From Sphaerolaimus hirsutus (taxonomy: Eukaryota; Nematoda; Chromadorea; Monhysterida; Sphaerolaimidae), in assembly GCA_964036195.1 (NCBI GenBank), contig OZ038456.1, positions 22,483,792 through 22,547,791 of the forward strand: DNA of 64,000 bases. Reading direction: 5' to 3'. The notes beneath the pieces were generated by a model that searched no databases, was not told the origin of the DNA, and saw only the letters and a program-made list of their open reading frames with translations. The stretch's first letter is position 1, and each line of letters opens with the position of its first letter. Position numbers and translations under genes: made by a program. Positions 1 through 13,618 of the stretch are shown here, piece after piece.

Positions 1-262
1 ATGTGCATTCAAAAACCACTGGGAGTGTATGTTTTTATTGGTTTGATGAATTCTTTCAAATGCACAATCACTTAAGAAGTCATAGTAAGAATTTTGTCAG
101 TAAGGTTTCTTTTTGGATTTTGCCATAACGAAAAAAATAGCCCAATTAAAGTTTATGTGTTTTGTGTGAGTTGAAAATGTTTTTATGGTTTCACATAGGA
201 TACATACATCTATACATATATTTTCAACATTTATACCTACATTTTGTCAAAAAATTCCGCAG
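1..262. other. AT-rich non-coding edge
   Basis: No coding exon or repeat family seen elsewhere in the window is visible here. The sequence ends in a short pyrimidine-containing stretch and a CAG at 260-262, which I read as the 3' splice site of the exon that follows. It is probably intronic. Confidence 0.4.
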
Positions 263-520
263 AAAACTGATGAAAAAATACTCATCTCAAAAGAGTTCTC
301 AATTCCCTCCACTCTGAGCACTGAAGAATGTCAAAGCGTCGGCAAAAATGATGAATCGACCGGCAAAAATGGAGAATCGACCGGAAAAATGTCCAATCAA
401 CCATACAATCCGTTGACAAGTTTGAGTGCCTCCACAAGTCAGAGTACCAACTTGCAAGCGGACTCTTGCATGAGTGAAATGAGTAAATTGACTGAATTAA
501 CTCATGTTGTCAATGAATGG
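263..520 (+). CDS. Putative internal coding exon, serine/threonine-rich, gene unknown
   Basis: This open stretch is preceded by TTCCGCAG and followed by GTAGGT. It is exactly 86 codons, phase 0 at both ends. It encodes a Ser/Thr/Gln-rich, low-hydrophobicity peptide with a short repeat of the type GKNxESTGK, then a segment ending in LTELTHVVNEW. I do not recognise a domain. The phase-0 end is compatible with splicing to the phase-0 start I infer for the taranis-like gene at about 22108, which would need an intron of about 21.6 kb. It could equally be the last visible exon of an unrelated upstream gene. Composition and flanking splice sites argue that it is real coding, but there is no homology proof. 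Confidence 0.4.
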
Positions 521-718
521 GTAGGTGGTCACTGTAATTCTGAGTGATCTGAATTTTGAGTTGAAACTTTTGTTGTTGCATCAAGTTCAAGTGACAGCTT
601 TATGTAAAATAGTATGTAATGTAAAACTTAGAATCTTTGTTTAAAATACAAGACATAAGAATGAATGAAGATATGGCTGTGCAATTTGTCTTGAAACAAC
701 TAAACCATTATGCTCATA

Positions 719-1112
719 CCGTATTTCTTCTAGTAGTCATTTTTTCGTATTTTTTAATGTAAAAAAAACATTACTTTTTCGTCAAATTTTTTACCTGTCG
801 TTCTATTGGAGGTGCCGTTCTATTGGAGGTGCCGTTATATTGGAGGCTGCCGTTCTATTTCTTTCACCAATCTTTTTCACAAATTTTTCATCTGGACATA
901 GTATTTTCAATGAACCATCAGCAACATTTGAATATCAAAGCATCGATTCAAACAAAACCAAATGTGAAAACAACCATAGTTCTAAACACCTTAGCTTAGA
1001 TGTTCTCACCATCTACTTTCAAACATTTTTGTGTTTTGACACCCTTCCAGTATAATTTATACCTACCGTTTACTGAAGGTGGCATTTTATTGGAGGTATG
1101 CCGTTCTATTAA
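719..1112. mobile_element. MITE of the TACCGTATTTCTTCT family (decayed)
   Basis: It starts with ATACCGTATTTCTTCT and contains repeats of the phrase GCCGTTCTATTGGAGGT before a degraded right end (AAGAAATAGGTA). Related copies lie at 2216-2583, 18870-18972, 32835-32940 and 44035-44110. There is no coding capacity. Confidence 0.6.
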
Positions 1113-1465
1113 AAGAAATAGGTAATGTCTAAAAATACAGTCTGGATGCTCTACTAAATATTTCCAAAGATATTGACTTTTTAAGTGATTGTAGTCAATG
1201 TAAACTTTATCTTTAACCGTTCCTATACTTTACTTCAAAGGAGAATTTCGCATCACATTGATTCTATTTACTTTTCGCCGCAACTTATACTTTAACTGTG
1301 CTAGGGTATTTTTGGAAAATTTACATTTGCTCCATTGCCCCCGTTATCAGAGTAAAAAAGTTTGCTTAGTTCTTCGCTACAACACTCTAAAATAATGTGA
1401 TATTGCAGTGCGTCTAAATACATTCACTTCCCGCGTAGCTGAATACATACTTAAATAATTATCAT

Positions 1466-1561
1466 ATTTCCTCGAAATACCCCCCTCGTTTAACCCCCCC
1501 CCCTCAAAATTTCCACTATGAAAAAATAAACCTCCTGGGAGTATCTCGAGGAAATACGGTA
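1466..1561. mobile_element. 95-bp hairpin MITE, TACCGTATTTCCTCGA termini
   Basis: The ends are inverted copies of (TACCG)TATTTCCTCGA, with a C-tract and TTTCCACTATGAAAA in the middle. A near-identical copy lies at 34341-34435. The left end has lost the first bases. Confidence 0.7.
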
Positions 1562-1603
1562 TGCACAGTTAGGTACTAGGTAGTATTTATATGAAAAGCG
1601 CTG

Positions 1604-1850
1604 AGGGCAACCCGTTTTTAAAACTGTAAAATTTCAAATGTAATGCAAAGTGTCAAAAGTCATGTAAAATTTCCTGTCAAATGTCAAATGTCATGAAAAG
1701 TATCAAAAGTTATCTAAAATTTCAAATTTCCAGTTAAGCAAAATGAAATAAAGTTTCACATTGAACAGGGCATTTTACACGACGTTTGAAATGTTACAGG
1801 GCACTTTACATGACTTTTGACATTTTACAGTCCCTTGTGCTTTTCATGGG
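1604..1850. mobile_element. Family-1 MITE (TGACATTTTACA arms)
   Basis: The left arm is built from the phrase TGTAAAATGTCAAATGTCATG and the right arm is its reverse complement. This is the most numerous family in the window (more than 20 copies or fragments) and carries no ORF. Confidence 0.6.
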
Positions 1851-2215
1851 TATGACATTAAACGGAAAACTCCACTAGTATTTATTTACATTAATACATG
1901 GCTACGCAAGTAGTAAATAGAGATACCTACACCACAGAATTTATCCAGGCAATTCTATAGAATGAAATATGATAAAATGAATTCGCATGAGAAATGGAAT
2001 CATGGTTAGCGTTCCAAAAATGGGTGTTTTAACGAAAATATAAATAACTAAACATAATCTCAGAGAATTTCTGAAATTATAAAACACAATTAAATCTTAC
2101 TGATAAAAAAACGAAGTGAAATATAAAAAACAAATGAGATATTTTTTTATATTTTTCCTCCAATATTAAATACAATTCAATCTCTCCGGAAAACAAACAG
2201 GAGTAAGTATAAATA

Positions 2216-2583
2216 CCGAATTTCTTCTATGAGAAGAGCGCCGTTCTATTCGTCAACCTTTTCATCTGCTGCTCTGTTGGAGGTGCCGTTCTATTGGAGG
2301 CTGCTCGTACTTTTTCCCCAATTTTTCACACATTTTCAAATTTTATGAAACTTGAGCAACAATTTTATATCAGAGCATCAATTTGTAATGTAGTATCAAT
2401 ATTTGAATGCGCTGAATGTTTTCACTGTCCATTTTTATGTTTGTATGTGTTCTGGCACCATTCCAATTTATTATCTACCTGCCATTCTATCGAGGTGCCG
2501 TTCTATTGGTAAATGCCGTTCTATTGATTTCGTGAGTGCAAATAAGAGCCAAAACCTGCCGTTCTATTAGAAGAAATACGGTA
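2216..2583. mobile_element. MITE of the TACCGTATTTCTTCT family
   Basis: Left end ATACCGAATTTCTTCT, right end AGAAGAAATACGGTA, with internal repeats of GCCGTTCTATTGG. It is a better preserved relative of the copy at 719-1112. Confidence 0.65.
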
Positions 2584-2995
2584 AATAAAAGGATTTTTAA
2601 TATTTTCTTAATATTAAAAAATAAAAATTGCCCGACATTTTTGCAACGCTACCCACGGTGCAATATATTTTGCCCCCCCCCCCTCTCCCGGGTGCAATGG
2701 AACCAGGGCGCAATGATTGTGTATTATTTATTTATTTATTTCCCTTTGTCCCTGAAAATCATGGACTATACGTGAACATGGATCGAGTATATTTCATCCT
2801 AAAATGAGGCACCGTGAATCGTGATTCATCGTGTTTTGTATTTATTTATGTCGCCCGCAATTTTTGATTATTTTCATTATTTTCATTGTAAATATTTGCC
2901 CCATCATTAGAGTGTGATTCAGAAAACACTACGACAAAGTCGCTTCATAAAGTCAACAACAAATATCGCATATTGTTCTATTTATTTTTATACGC

Positions 2996-3255
2996 CGGGT
3001 GCCAATCCCAGGCCCTGTAAAATGTCAAATGTCATTCATGCTAATTGTCAAAAGTGATGTAAAATGCCCTGCAAAATGGCAAAATGGCAACTCGGTTGCC
3101 ATTTTGCAGGGCATTTTACATCACTTTTGACACTTTGCGTGACATCAGACATTTTACAGGGTCTGAGACTGTTGCCATTTTACAGAGCATTTTCCATGAC
3201 TTTTGACAGTTTGCATGACATTTGACATTTTACAGGGTCTGGGACTGTCCCCAGT
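2996..3255. mobile_element. Family-1 MITE, well preserved
   Basis: It starts GGTGCCAATCCCAGGCCCTG and ends GGGTCTGGGACTGTCCCCAG. Between them are inverted arms of TGACATTTGACATTTTACAGG. The right arm is present twice in tandem, so this copy has an internal duplication. Confidence 0.75.
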
Positions 3256-4469
3256 GCCGGGACATAAACCGACGACACAATGGGGGGCCCAGCTAAATAT
3301 GAGATGCGAAAATAAAAATATACAAAGGGAAGAACCACAATAAAACTGGACGATGTTTTTCTATTTCACGCAAAAATACAAAGGGTCGTGCAAAATGTTT
3401 TATGAGATACCGTAGTTTCTTGAAAAGGCCCCCTTCGAATAACACCCCCACCTCTTGAATAACTCCTTTGTGGACGTAAACCTGGAAAAAAGGTAAATAC
3501 AATATGCCAAAAACAACAGAAGTACAATATGAAAGAAATATAAATAATTTAAGTTGACATTTTACATTTACTATGACATTTAAAAAGTAATGAGATGACA
3601 CCTGGATTACAAGGTCACGCACAGTGTAAACTGCCATGATAATATTGTAAAACTCATCCACAATGTCGATCACAAAAAAAGAAGAGTACTTTATTAATTA
3701 CATATATTGCTGACTTTCGATATTTTTCATGACATATGACATTAAAAATATGTGCGACATTTTACATGACATTGGACACTTAAAAACTTTGCAGGTTGCG
3801 GGACTGCCTCCTGATCTGCAGCCGAAAATCACTCCTAGAAAATAACCACCCATGGGACTTATTCAAGGTTTAACGGTGGTTAAAAATAAAATCACGAGGA
3901 AAAGCGGGCCCAGATTTTTGGCAAAAACCGCCAAATTCCTAGGTATTTCCTGTTTGGAAATTAGAAAACACGTGACGTTAAATGGAAATGCGAAACAACT
4001 GGCACTTTTAAGTGCAAAATTGTCAGCGAGATAAGATTTATGCCGCAATTTTTTTTTGTTTTTATTTTTACAACACCCTTCATTTTGGAACATTCGATAC
4101 GAAGATTTATCTATAATCTTAGGTGTTTTTTCAAATATACATTTTATCATGAAATTTCAAATGACTAATTTAGAATTCGAATCAGTGGAAATTTATAATT
4201 CACTCGAAAATTTAACTGAAATTATATTCACGTAGTTTCGTGGTTACTGGAGCGACTGCACAATTTGCGCTCTAATCTACCATAATTCTTTGCATAATTG
4301 ACCAAAAATATATTTTCCTCACAATAAATACAAATAATCTTCAAAATTGGGTGATATAGCACATAATTCATGGCGTGACTTTAATCACGAAATTATGGTA
4401 ACATCATGTGCAAAAGTGCGCGGTGCACTTATCACACATAATCTAATCATTTTTGATGTATTGTGCCTA

Positions 4470-4704
4470 CACACACTAGTTTTCAGCGTGACTTCGGTGA
4501 AAACTGAATTTTTTTCAAATGCAGTTTAATCAACACAGTTGAATGATTCAAATTAATTTAAATGTGAATTTTAATTGATGAAGATTGAAATTTAAAAATT
4601 TGAAAACTAAAACATATATTTATAGCATACAATGAAAGTAGGCTGTATGTCGCCATGTCGCAATTTATGTTTTCATAGAAGTCACAGTGAAAAGTAGTGT
4701 GTGT
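4470..4704. mobile_element. MITE with ACACACTAGTTTTC termini
   Basis: Inverted ends read ACACACTAGTTTTCAGCGTG on the left, and the reverse complement of the right end is closely similar. A second copy is at 42166-42399. No ORF. Confidence 0.65.
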
Positions 4705-5091
4705 CGGGCCATTGAATCGGGCAGCCCGACAAAAAAGCGTGTCGGGTAAATTGAACATTTCCCCAGAAAAGATGAAAACCAGGTTTAAAATCCACAAACC
4801 AAGTCTGCGCTCGTGAAAACTCCAAATTGAACCTCTGATGGATTTCTTAACGTCGACACCACGTGATGACCTACTCCCAGATTTTATATTGCCCCCTTAT
4901 TTTCAAGATTTTCTATCTTTCAACACATGTAATATATAATCCTTTATCACATAGGATATGCATCTCAGATCCCACCCCAGTTACTTTTGGACATTTTCAC
5001 ATTTCCCGGGCACAAAAAATTGATAATTCGATTGAAAATGGCGAAATTTCTAAATCGCGTGTGGAAATCGTGAATAAAATATTTCCATGCA

Positions 5092-5447
5092 GGTGCCAGT
5101 GGCACCGTGCCACTCCCAGACACTGAAAATTTCCTGTAACGTGTCAAAATCCATGTAAAGTGTCAAAAGTCAAGTAAAATTCCCTGTCAAATATGAAATG
5201 TCATGCAAAGTGTCAAAAGTCAAGTAAAATGCCCTTTAAAACGTCAAATGCCATGCAAAGTGTCAAAAGACATTGAGAAATTCCCTGGGAAATGGTAGAA
5301 ATACGTTTGACATTTAACATAGTACTTTACATGACTTTATTCACTTTCCATGACATTTGATATTTTCCAGGGCATTATAGGTACGTGTTTTTGGACACTT
5401 TGCTTGACATTTGACATTTTACAGGGTGCAGAACCGCCCCCAGATCC
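5092..5447. mobile_element. Family-1 MITE
   Basis: It starts GGTGCCAGTGGCACC and ends CCGCCCCCAG. The arms consist of repeated TGTCAAAAGTCAAGTAAAAT phrases on the left and their complement on the right. Confidence 0.65.
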
Positions 5448-5450
5448 GGC

Positions 5451-8400
5451 CAGAGCGTGGGGCAGGAATAAATAAAAAGCGGGTTTTCTGTCGCTTCACA
5501 AACGTGATGGATTAGGCCGCCGGCCGCCGCGGCAGCAGTGCATAAAATAAATTTCGCTCAATTTACACGTAGGGCCGCCTTGTTTACCGAGGCGCCATGT
5601 TTTGCGTGGGTTGCCTTTTAGAAATGGGAATGGCGCCATGGCGCCATGGCGCTGGCGCCATTTGTGTGTACTTAAGGGAACAACACCATGGTGATTCTAC
5701 ATTGGCGCTGCGCACTCTAATTAACTGCTAGTTAAGGCGGTGTTTACAGTATATTTAGTGACGATGCGACCGTTTCTTTTAAAGTGTCATATCTCAATGG
5801 AAAAGTTCCGTATTTTCGTGAAAAGGCAGTGAACTATCATGGAAAATACAAGTCATAAGTGGTAGGCAATTTAGGTCATGATTCATGTTGCAAGTGTTAG
5901 TCTAATTGATGAGTCACAAGCAATTTTACAAGTGCCTCGGGCAGTGAAATCAACAGAAAATAACAACACAATGGGTATATGCAAAATATCACTGATTTGG
6001 CACTGTTTCAGAACATTCTCACAATGATGCAACATTTACAATATTTTATTTTATTTTCACTTATTGTCGCGTACCAAATACTTTGGTATCACTTACCAAA
6101 TACTTTTAGTTCACTGTCATTACTTGGCTTACAACTTATGAATTTACTTGCTAAAAATAAACTCATATTTTCACATTTTTACTCATGGAGTTGGCACCAG
6201 GTAAACTCGGCAGACGTATCGCCCTACAAACATTTGCTTAAATCTCTCCAGTGGAGAGTGCATGACGGCATTAGGTATTGTGACACAATATTTTAACGAT
6301 TGGAATAGATCGGGTCACGTATGAAAACTTAACCCTTATCCCAGTTACCGGTTGCGTTTTATACAAATGAGAGTGAAAACTGAAAGTTAGCCAAAAATCG
6401 TTAAAATTTGCTTCGCTTTGCCAATTTCCACCTTCATAATCGCTATTTTTGTTTATATACATGGTTATATAGCTATTGTGAGCCTATTTTATTCATATTT
6501 ATAGCGGATTTCGAAATTTTGGCCGGCTGCCAAATTCTCTTATGTTGGAACAGAGCCAATGAAGGAAAAATAAAATAAAAACAACTTCGTTGTTCGCTCT
6601 ATTCACGAGCGAATTCTAACTCTCCGATTTTGTAGGGTGAAATGTCCGCCGACTTTATGTAAAAATTGGTGTATTCACAATGGCGCTAGCGCCATGGTCA
6701 TGGCGCATTAACCAGCACCAGTCAAGCCAATGTGCATTGGCAGAGAAATAAATAGTAATACACATGTGCACCCTTGCAATTTATTATACATCCCACCGTC
6801 CATTTCAATAACTTCCCTCTTGTGACTCTGAATTCAATGTGAATACACGACAACAAATTGGTCACATGACATGCAAATTTGTGTGCATCACATCCTATGG
6901 CAGTTTTCAATTTGACTTGCCTGGCTGAATTTTGATTCCACACCAACATGTGTGTGGTTTGTGGATTAAATTTGGCCCATTATCAGAGTGTGAAAATTGT
7001 TGATATATTCAGATTTATCCCTATGGATTGGCACACACTACACTAGTTTTCTGTTGAATTTTTGAAAAATTTGGAAAACTCTTAAATGGGCTTTCAATGG
7101 ATTTTAGTTTGCCAGAATGAAGTGTCTGTCAACTGAATTCATTTCAGTAAACTCAAATGCATTCAAGGCTGATTTATGAGTCTCGAAATTTTTCAAACTT
7201 TTGGTAGAAAACTAGTGTGTGCAGGCACAATGAACCCACATTGGTATAAAACACATTAGAATGGAATCCAACTAAATCCCATCTGAATAAAAATTGAAAA
7301 AAATTTAATAAATATATTGTTCTCGCATTGAGTGCATTTGGCGCACAATTTTACATGTGTCTTTGTTGATAAGAATATGGTAACGTTTGTAAAGGATTCA
7401 GTCCAATCAGTTTTAACAAACTGAATTGGCGCTAATTTTATTGCAGATATTCCATAGTTGCTCTTGTAAATATTTCAGTTGACGATACAATGGAAAGAAT
7501 AAATATTGCAGATGGGTAGATAAAAAATTCAGTTGAGTGTTCTGCATTGTAAACTAATATTTCAAGTGCCGGCCAATGTAGAAGATGCAAATAGAAAATT
7601 GGCCCCGTGCATTTTACGTGCACAAAAACATTTCCAACAAACCAAAATGGGTGCACGTCTTTAGTTCACATTGAAAATACATACACATAAAATACTAATG
7701 TGTATTTATATGCCTTTTGGTGACTGCATCAGCATAACAACATCACGTGCATGTAAAATTAGAAAAGCAGACAAATGTGCCCACATGACAGCAGTGGGGT
7801 CATTAAAATTACACACATGTCCGCTTTTTGGTGCCAACTGGTGGCAAAAAGGAGTGAAAATGGCGTTTGAGTGAGATGAAATGGCGCTGCCATGTTTACC
7901 CAGGGGCCAGTTCCAAGAGAGGCAAAGTAAAATGACAAATAATAAAAGCTAAGTAGTTTGACAAATGTCAAGTTAAGGAAGGGATAATAGTTAAGGGACC
8001 AATAATGGCAACTGATAATGTTTTTTTTAAATGTCATAAAAGGTGAAAAATTGGTGCATCCTGCTCAAAATTCTCATGATCATCATTGGAATAATGGTTT
8101 CTAGATTTGAATTAATATTTACTTTTTAATAACATTTTTATGTAATATGTATTACATTGCAATTTGTCAAATAAAATGGCTTTTGTCATTTGTCATTTGT
8201 CATTGCCCCTTGTAGAATGTGCCACAGTGCCCTAGTAGTCCCATGCCCAACACCCACATCAGTGCACCCACTTTGGGATTGGGTGTTTCACATGACTCAC
8301 TCAAGGGTGCTTAATATGATTATATTTAGTGGTTGATTGAACACAGAATGTATGTACAGAGATATTGCATTAGATTTATAGTGTAAGTTGGGTTTTCTGG

Positions 8401-8860
8401 AAAATATTTATTCTACTTCTTAGTGAGTACTTTGAAACTAATATCATTAAAAATATATTCATGAAACTAAAATCATGTAATTGAACATACTCAAATGTAC
8501 TTTCATTAAAAATATCAACTTATTAAGTGTGCTTTCCATAAATAAATACACCATACTTTTTGGAGTAAATAGCAACACTTACCCAAACACCATTTTCCCA
8601 CCAACCCAACATCCCACCCATTATTTACCATGTGGCAAAAAAATATGACACCGCTTTTTTACACAGGCACAAAAAAAGATGCGCGCGTATTCCATTCAAC
8701 AGAAAGGACGCAAAAACCAGCTAAACCCATGCGAATGCAAAAGCGTCACATGACCTGTCAGAATATTCACCTGCCCCATCAGTCAGGCTCGTATATAGCG
8801 CGGCCCCCCAATGTAAATATATTCCTGCCCAAGCCCTGTGCAAAGCGCTCCGCGGACCCC
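5451..8860. other. Non-coding stretch with short palindromes
   Basis: No exon could be supported. It holds GC-rich palindromes of the TGGCGCCATGGCGCTGGCGCC type near 5621-5660, 6680-6700 and 7868-7890. It also holds one palindromic MITE (7034-7245) and otherwise AT-rich DNA with only chance ORFs. Confidence 0.5.
7034..7245. mobile_element. MITE with CACTAGTTTTCT / AGAAAACTAGTG termini
   Basis: The ends are inverted (CTACACTAGTTTTCTG and AGAAAACTAGTGTGTG). The centre holds an inverted pair around a CAAATGCATTCA / TGAGTTTACT phrase. Diverged relatives with the AGTAAACTCAAATG core occur near 11010-11160, 16815-16985, 19270-19500, 19880-20070, 23020-23200, 41130-41310, 52080-52160 and 60640-60770. 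Confidence 0.6.
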
Positions 8861-8863
8861 GAC

Positions 8864-9368
8864 TAGAGGTGTTAAAATGTATTTACGTTTTCTTGAAAAA
8901 TACACATACTCGAGTACTTTGTGAATAGATATACCTATAGTTTAAAAGGTTCCCTTGTTCGTCTTTACGCGTACTTTTGAAATGTACATGTGTACAGAAA
9001 ATGTATTTTTTCAAATTTCAAATTGCAATTTTTTGTTGCTAAAAGAAAGAAACCTTGAAGCATTCATATATTTATCCCATAGAAGTAGTAGATAATCATA
9101 AAAATGACTTATGTGATCTCTTCCAGTGTAATACGCAGTTTTGACATGTAAAAAAATAGTCACCTTTACATTTTCCATTAAAAAGTACCCACTTTTATAT
9201 TTTCCATGAAAAAAGTACCCACTTTTACATATTCTATGAAGAAAAGTACTCACTTTTACATTTTCAATAGAAAAAAGTATTTTACATTTTCTGTACTCGG
9301 GGGTGAGTAAAAAAGTATTTTACATATACAGTTACTTTGAAAAAAGCTCAGTAATTTGAACAACTCTG
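8864..9368. mobile_element. hAT-like MITE, TAGAGGTGTT...CAACTCTG
   Basis: The left end TAGAGGTGTTAAAATGTA mirrors the right end TTTGAACAACTCTG. The interior has repeats of CACTTTTACATTTTC. The flanking 8-mers ACCCCGAC and GCCCCAAC match at six positions, compatible with an aged 8-bp target duplication. It is the same family as 17190-17508, which has a perfect duplication. Confidence 0.6.
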
Positions 9369-9369
9369 G

Positions 9370-12300
9370 CCCCAACCAAAACGTAAACAACACAATACAG
9401 CGCATTTACATTTCACTCGTGGGGGCCCCCGGTATTCCATTCAATCTTACGGTAGCCCACAAAGACGACTACGGTAATCTACCGTAACCGGGCCAATCCG
9501 CCGGTTACGGTAGCCCCGCGCCCGATGGAAGGGCGCAACGTTCTCGCCGCGCAGCACGCACTCACGCACAAGCGACCAAACATAAAGGCCTCTGTATGAA
9601 AGGGGGGGGAGGGGTGCGGCAAAATCAATACCGCTGGGTGGCGGTTGGACGATTTTGGGACGATTAGGGTGTTTACTGGGTTGGAAAAAGTGGCACGTGC
9701 TTTTGCGTATGTTTGTGTGATGGGTAAAATTGACAGAAAAAATATGAAAATATACATGATCAAACATTCTGAACAGGTAAATATGAAAATGTACATGCTG
9801 ATGTAATATTCATGATTGGCATTTTCTCGCAAAAGCTTCACTGTGAAGGATGGTAAATAAGTATTCTCAAACAAAAGTACAAAAAGTCCAGTGATGACAA
9901 TTTAAAAACAGTTTTAACATAGGCTGAAGTTGTAAACATGTAGTACCAAAGAAAATATTTTAATGAAGATAAAAATAAAAGTGCATAAATTTAAAAATCA
10001 TTGAAAAATGTGCAAGGCATATTTGTTTCTTGTGATGCTTATGATGGCACATAAGCTTACATATCTCAAGATCATAGTCAACACGTTCATTTGGCAGGTT
10101 GGAACTGTTTTGCAACAAAAAACATAAACTTTATATGAGCATTTTCTTTGGGCAAGAAACTAAATATGATGGGGGTCCAAAATTATGAGTGAAAGCAGTT
10201 TCACAAATAACATTTACAGCGTATTGACATATCACATAAATATGTCAAATCCAAACAAAATTTCACGACACTCCAAATAGCAAAAATAAGCACCAATCTA
10301 AACCCAAAATCATCCAAACATTGTCCAAACGCTACCCCACTCTGAAAACGCGGCCCGAAAACCCCAGCAAAAGGAGTGGGGGGGGGGGTACATCAATACA
10401 CAACCAGCCCCCCCCCCCGTGCAAACAGAGCGGTGAAAAGAAATGGGGCTGCGTCTATACATAGAGATGGCAATTATACCGACTATGTATACGTGACGCC
10501 AAGCGCCCAACCAATTTACATACACTGGCGTCACCCCCCCCCCCCCTTTCGGCCGCGCAGAAGGACACTAATGCGTGTATTCATGTGTATTGCGTACGCG
10601 CGTATACACTCCACCCACTCAGTATGCGGTCGCGGTTGAGTTACCGTAAGATTTTGAATGATTGTGGATGTCGGGGGAGATTTTTGGCGTTGCCACCGTC
10701 CAATAGTGGGATTAATATAGCATTTTTGCGTGTTTGAAAACTTGGTTTGAAATTGGTTTCACACGTGTAGTAAATTTATAAAAGTACCGCGGATAAAAAT
10801 TTTCTATAGGCACATAATGAGGGTATTACATTTCAAACCATACGGTATGCATCTGCCCGTGGGGAGGCCGCGATTTGCTTTGGTGGAAAATGTTGACAGC
10901 ACCTAATAAATGCAATGTTTTTAAAATACATTGAAACAACCAGTAAATGTAATGTACACATAAATACCATTTTGCCACCAAAATTTTAAAAAATAAAAAA
11001 TCAGCTCTGAATACATTTGAGTTTACTAGAGTGGATCAACAGTAGTTCACAGACACCTCATTCTGGTCAACTCAAATGTGTTTAAGCTGATTTATGATTT
11101 TGAAAAACTTCAGTAATAAACTAGTGTGTGTAGGGCTAGTTTGTGTAGGGCTAGTGCAAAATTTTCTTTCAAACCATACCATTCACTTGTCCAAGAATTA
11201 TTCAACTGTGATAGCATATCACGAAATTTGCCACCATGCCCAAATGTTTTTGAATGAGTCATTGCACATGCATAAACAAGAACATGAATGAAGGATAAAA
11301 ATTGGGTAAACACGCAAACTGTGAAATAATTCAAATTCCTTCAAACTTTCTGTAATTTGCATCTCATCTTTTTGACAATCTTTTTCAAAATGTGATTTCT
11401 GTGGAACAGATCAAAAAACATCTGGACCAGAATTTCCAATCAACAGTTAAGCAATCCCTCTCTACCACACAATTCTCCTCCAAAACAACCATTCTCCTCC
11501 AAAACAACCCCTTCCCCCAAACCCCCCAAACTTCCCCACCAATGTCAAACGTGAAAATCGTCAGTGGGGGGGGGGGTAGATTCCTGTAAGGAATCTGCGC
11601 GTAAGGAATCCTCACTGTAAGGAACCCAATTGGGGTTCTTATCTGTACATGATAGGTTCTTTACAGTACACCCATTAGTTAGTGCAAAAAAGCATTTCCA
11701 GTTGTGTATCCAACAGACATACATACTAACAAACGTCAAGTTTGCGCTGTTCCACCAGAGTTGTTAAATTACTGAACTTTTTCTAAGTATATGTAAACGT
11801 ATGACTTTTTTACTCACCACAAAGTATAGAAAATGTGAAATACTTTTTTTACTCATACTCACACATAAATGTGAGTCAAATACTTTTTCACCAGGAAAAT
11901 GTAAAATCCACTACTCCTTTACATGTTATATTGCACCATCTTATATTTCACGTAAATGCCAATTAAATGTTGATAAGTATAAATATTTAGGTTTACTATG
12001 CACACACGCGAATTTTCTAGTTCTTCCATTTCACTTAAATGCACATCTATCTATTTTTATTAAACATTGAATACATTATATGAAGGATTGTCAAGTTACA
12101 ATTGCACTTACTTGAACTTTCTCATCCCCCAATATTTGATCTAACTGCCTGCACACTTCCGGTTACGGTTACACACATGGAGGTAGGATACGGATAGGTA
12201 CATTCGGGATTCCTATCGCTACATTGAAAGTTTTCCGTGTCCCGCAAAGTGGATACGGACAGGTACATGAATAAGGATACGTTACGCGGAGATACGTTAC

Positions 12301-13600
12301 AGTATCCTCCCGGGGGGGGGAGGGGGGGTCACTGCCCGCGTACATTCACATCACATATATACAAATACGCATACTCGAGTACATGTACCCGCCTATACAA
12401 CGAGTACATTTCTATACGGCGGCGCGGCGTGTCAGTGTGCGTCAGTCGGGCGGGCCCGCTCCCCACTGAAATGGCCGCTATCGACGTCGGGGTTTTTACT
12501 CGGAAAAAGGCAGGTTTCTATTTATCTATCTACTTTTATGCGTTGTCGACGTCGATCTATTGAGGTCGATGTCGATTGTCGATGCGGCGATTTTTTCTCG
12601 GTCGCTTTTTCGCTTGTTTTCGCAGTCGATTTGAAAGCTGCGCGCGATTTTGTTGAATGGGGGTTATTATTTATATTTTTATATATATTTACGTGCGTAC
12701 GCGATTTTATATTTCAATGCCCGCTTTATATTGTGGGGATTTTGGAGAAATCGCCCCCCCCCCGTGTTTCGGTTTGGAGTTGATTTTTTGATTTGTCGAT
12801 GGACGTTTTTAATTTTTGACAATGGTGCCTTTTTGGCTAGCGAAAATCTGCTCTAGTCTATTCTTTGCCTATTCTGATAGCTGATATTTTTTCTAAAAAT
12901 TTTGTGCAAAACAAACTGCAGTAGTGCGGCTTGAAATATTTTACACCAATCCCGAATCCCGTTATGTGACTTCAGACAAAGTTTACTATTCTAGTGATGA
13001 CAAATTGTTAATGATCAGTGCATACCCTTTTAAGTGACAGCTGCATTTTCTGCAAATCTGATGTCAGAGAAAATACATTTGGAACATTGTCCAAAATTTG
13101 TCATTTAGCAGAGCATTTTTATTATCAACATCTAGTGGCTGCAATCAAAGATCGCCCATCACAAAAAAATCACATTTCCAATAAAAAATTAATTCACAGA
13201 CATTACCTTATTAAAAATTCAAATCATCCCCAGAGAAAGTCACTTGGAAAGTCAAGCTGCGTGCGTGCATTAATCTTATTCATGTAAAGTGTGTCAAAAA
13301 AGAAATTTCGCCACATGACGCCACTTGGCATTACACCTGGCGTCAATTCGCCAGGTTCCAGGAGCCAGATCCAATTTTTGGAATGTAGGATACACATAAG
13401 GCGCCGAACACGCGAGTAAGGATTGAAATTGTGCGCAGCTATATATTTTTAGGTATTTTATTCCCATTTCTGCCTTCCACACCATGAAAAAGCCTAAATC
13501 ACAGAAAAAATGGGTTCGTGAAGCGTGTGGAAGCAGGCTGGACTGTAAACACGTGAAGCGGCCACTGTGAAGACACTTCCACAGGCTGCACAAAACTGTC
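9370..13600. other. Non-coding stretch with C/G tracts and short satellites
   Basis: No exon is supported. The stretch contains CGGTAAC-type repeats (9440-9520), several C or G homopolymers of 8-14 bases (10376-10550), GGATACG repeats (12180-12310) and a TCGATG-rich CpG cluster (12470-12640). A hAT-like terminus CAGAGTTGTTAAATTACT lies at 11756. Confidence 0.45.
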
Positions 13601-13618
13601 GGTGAAGTGTCTTTCACA

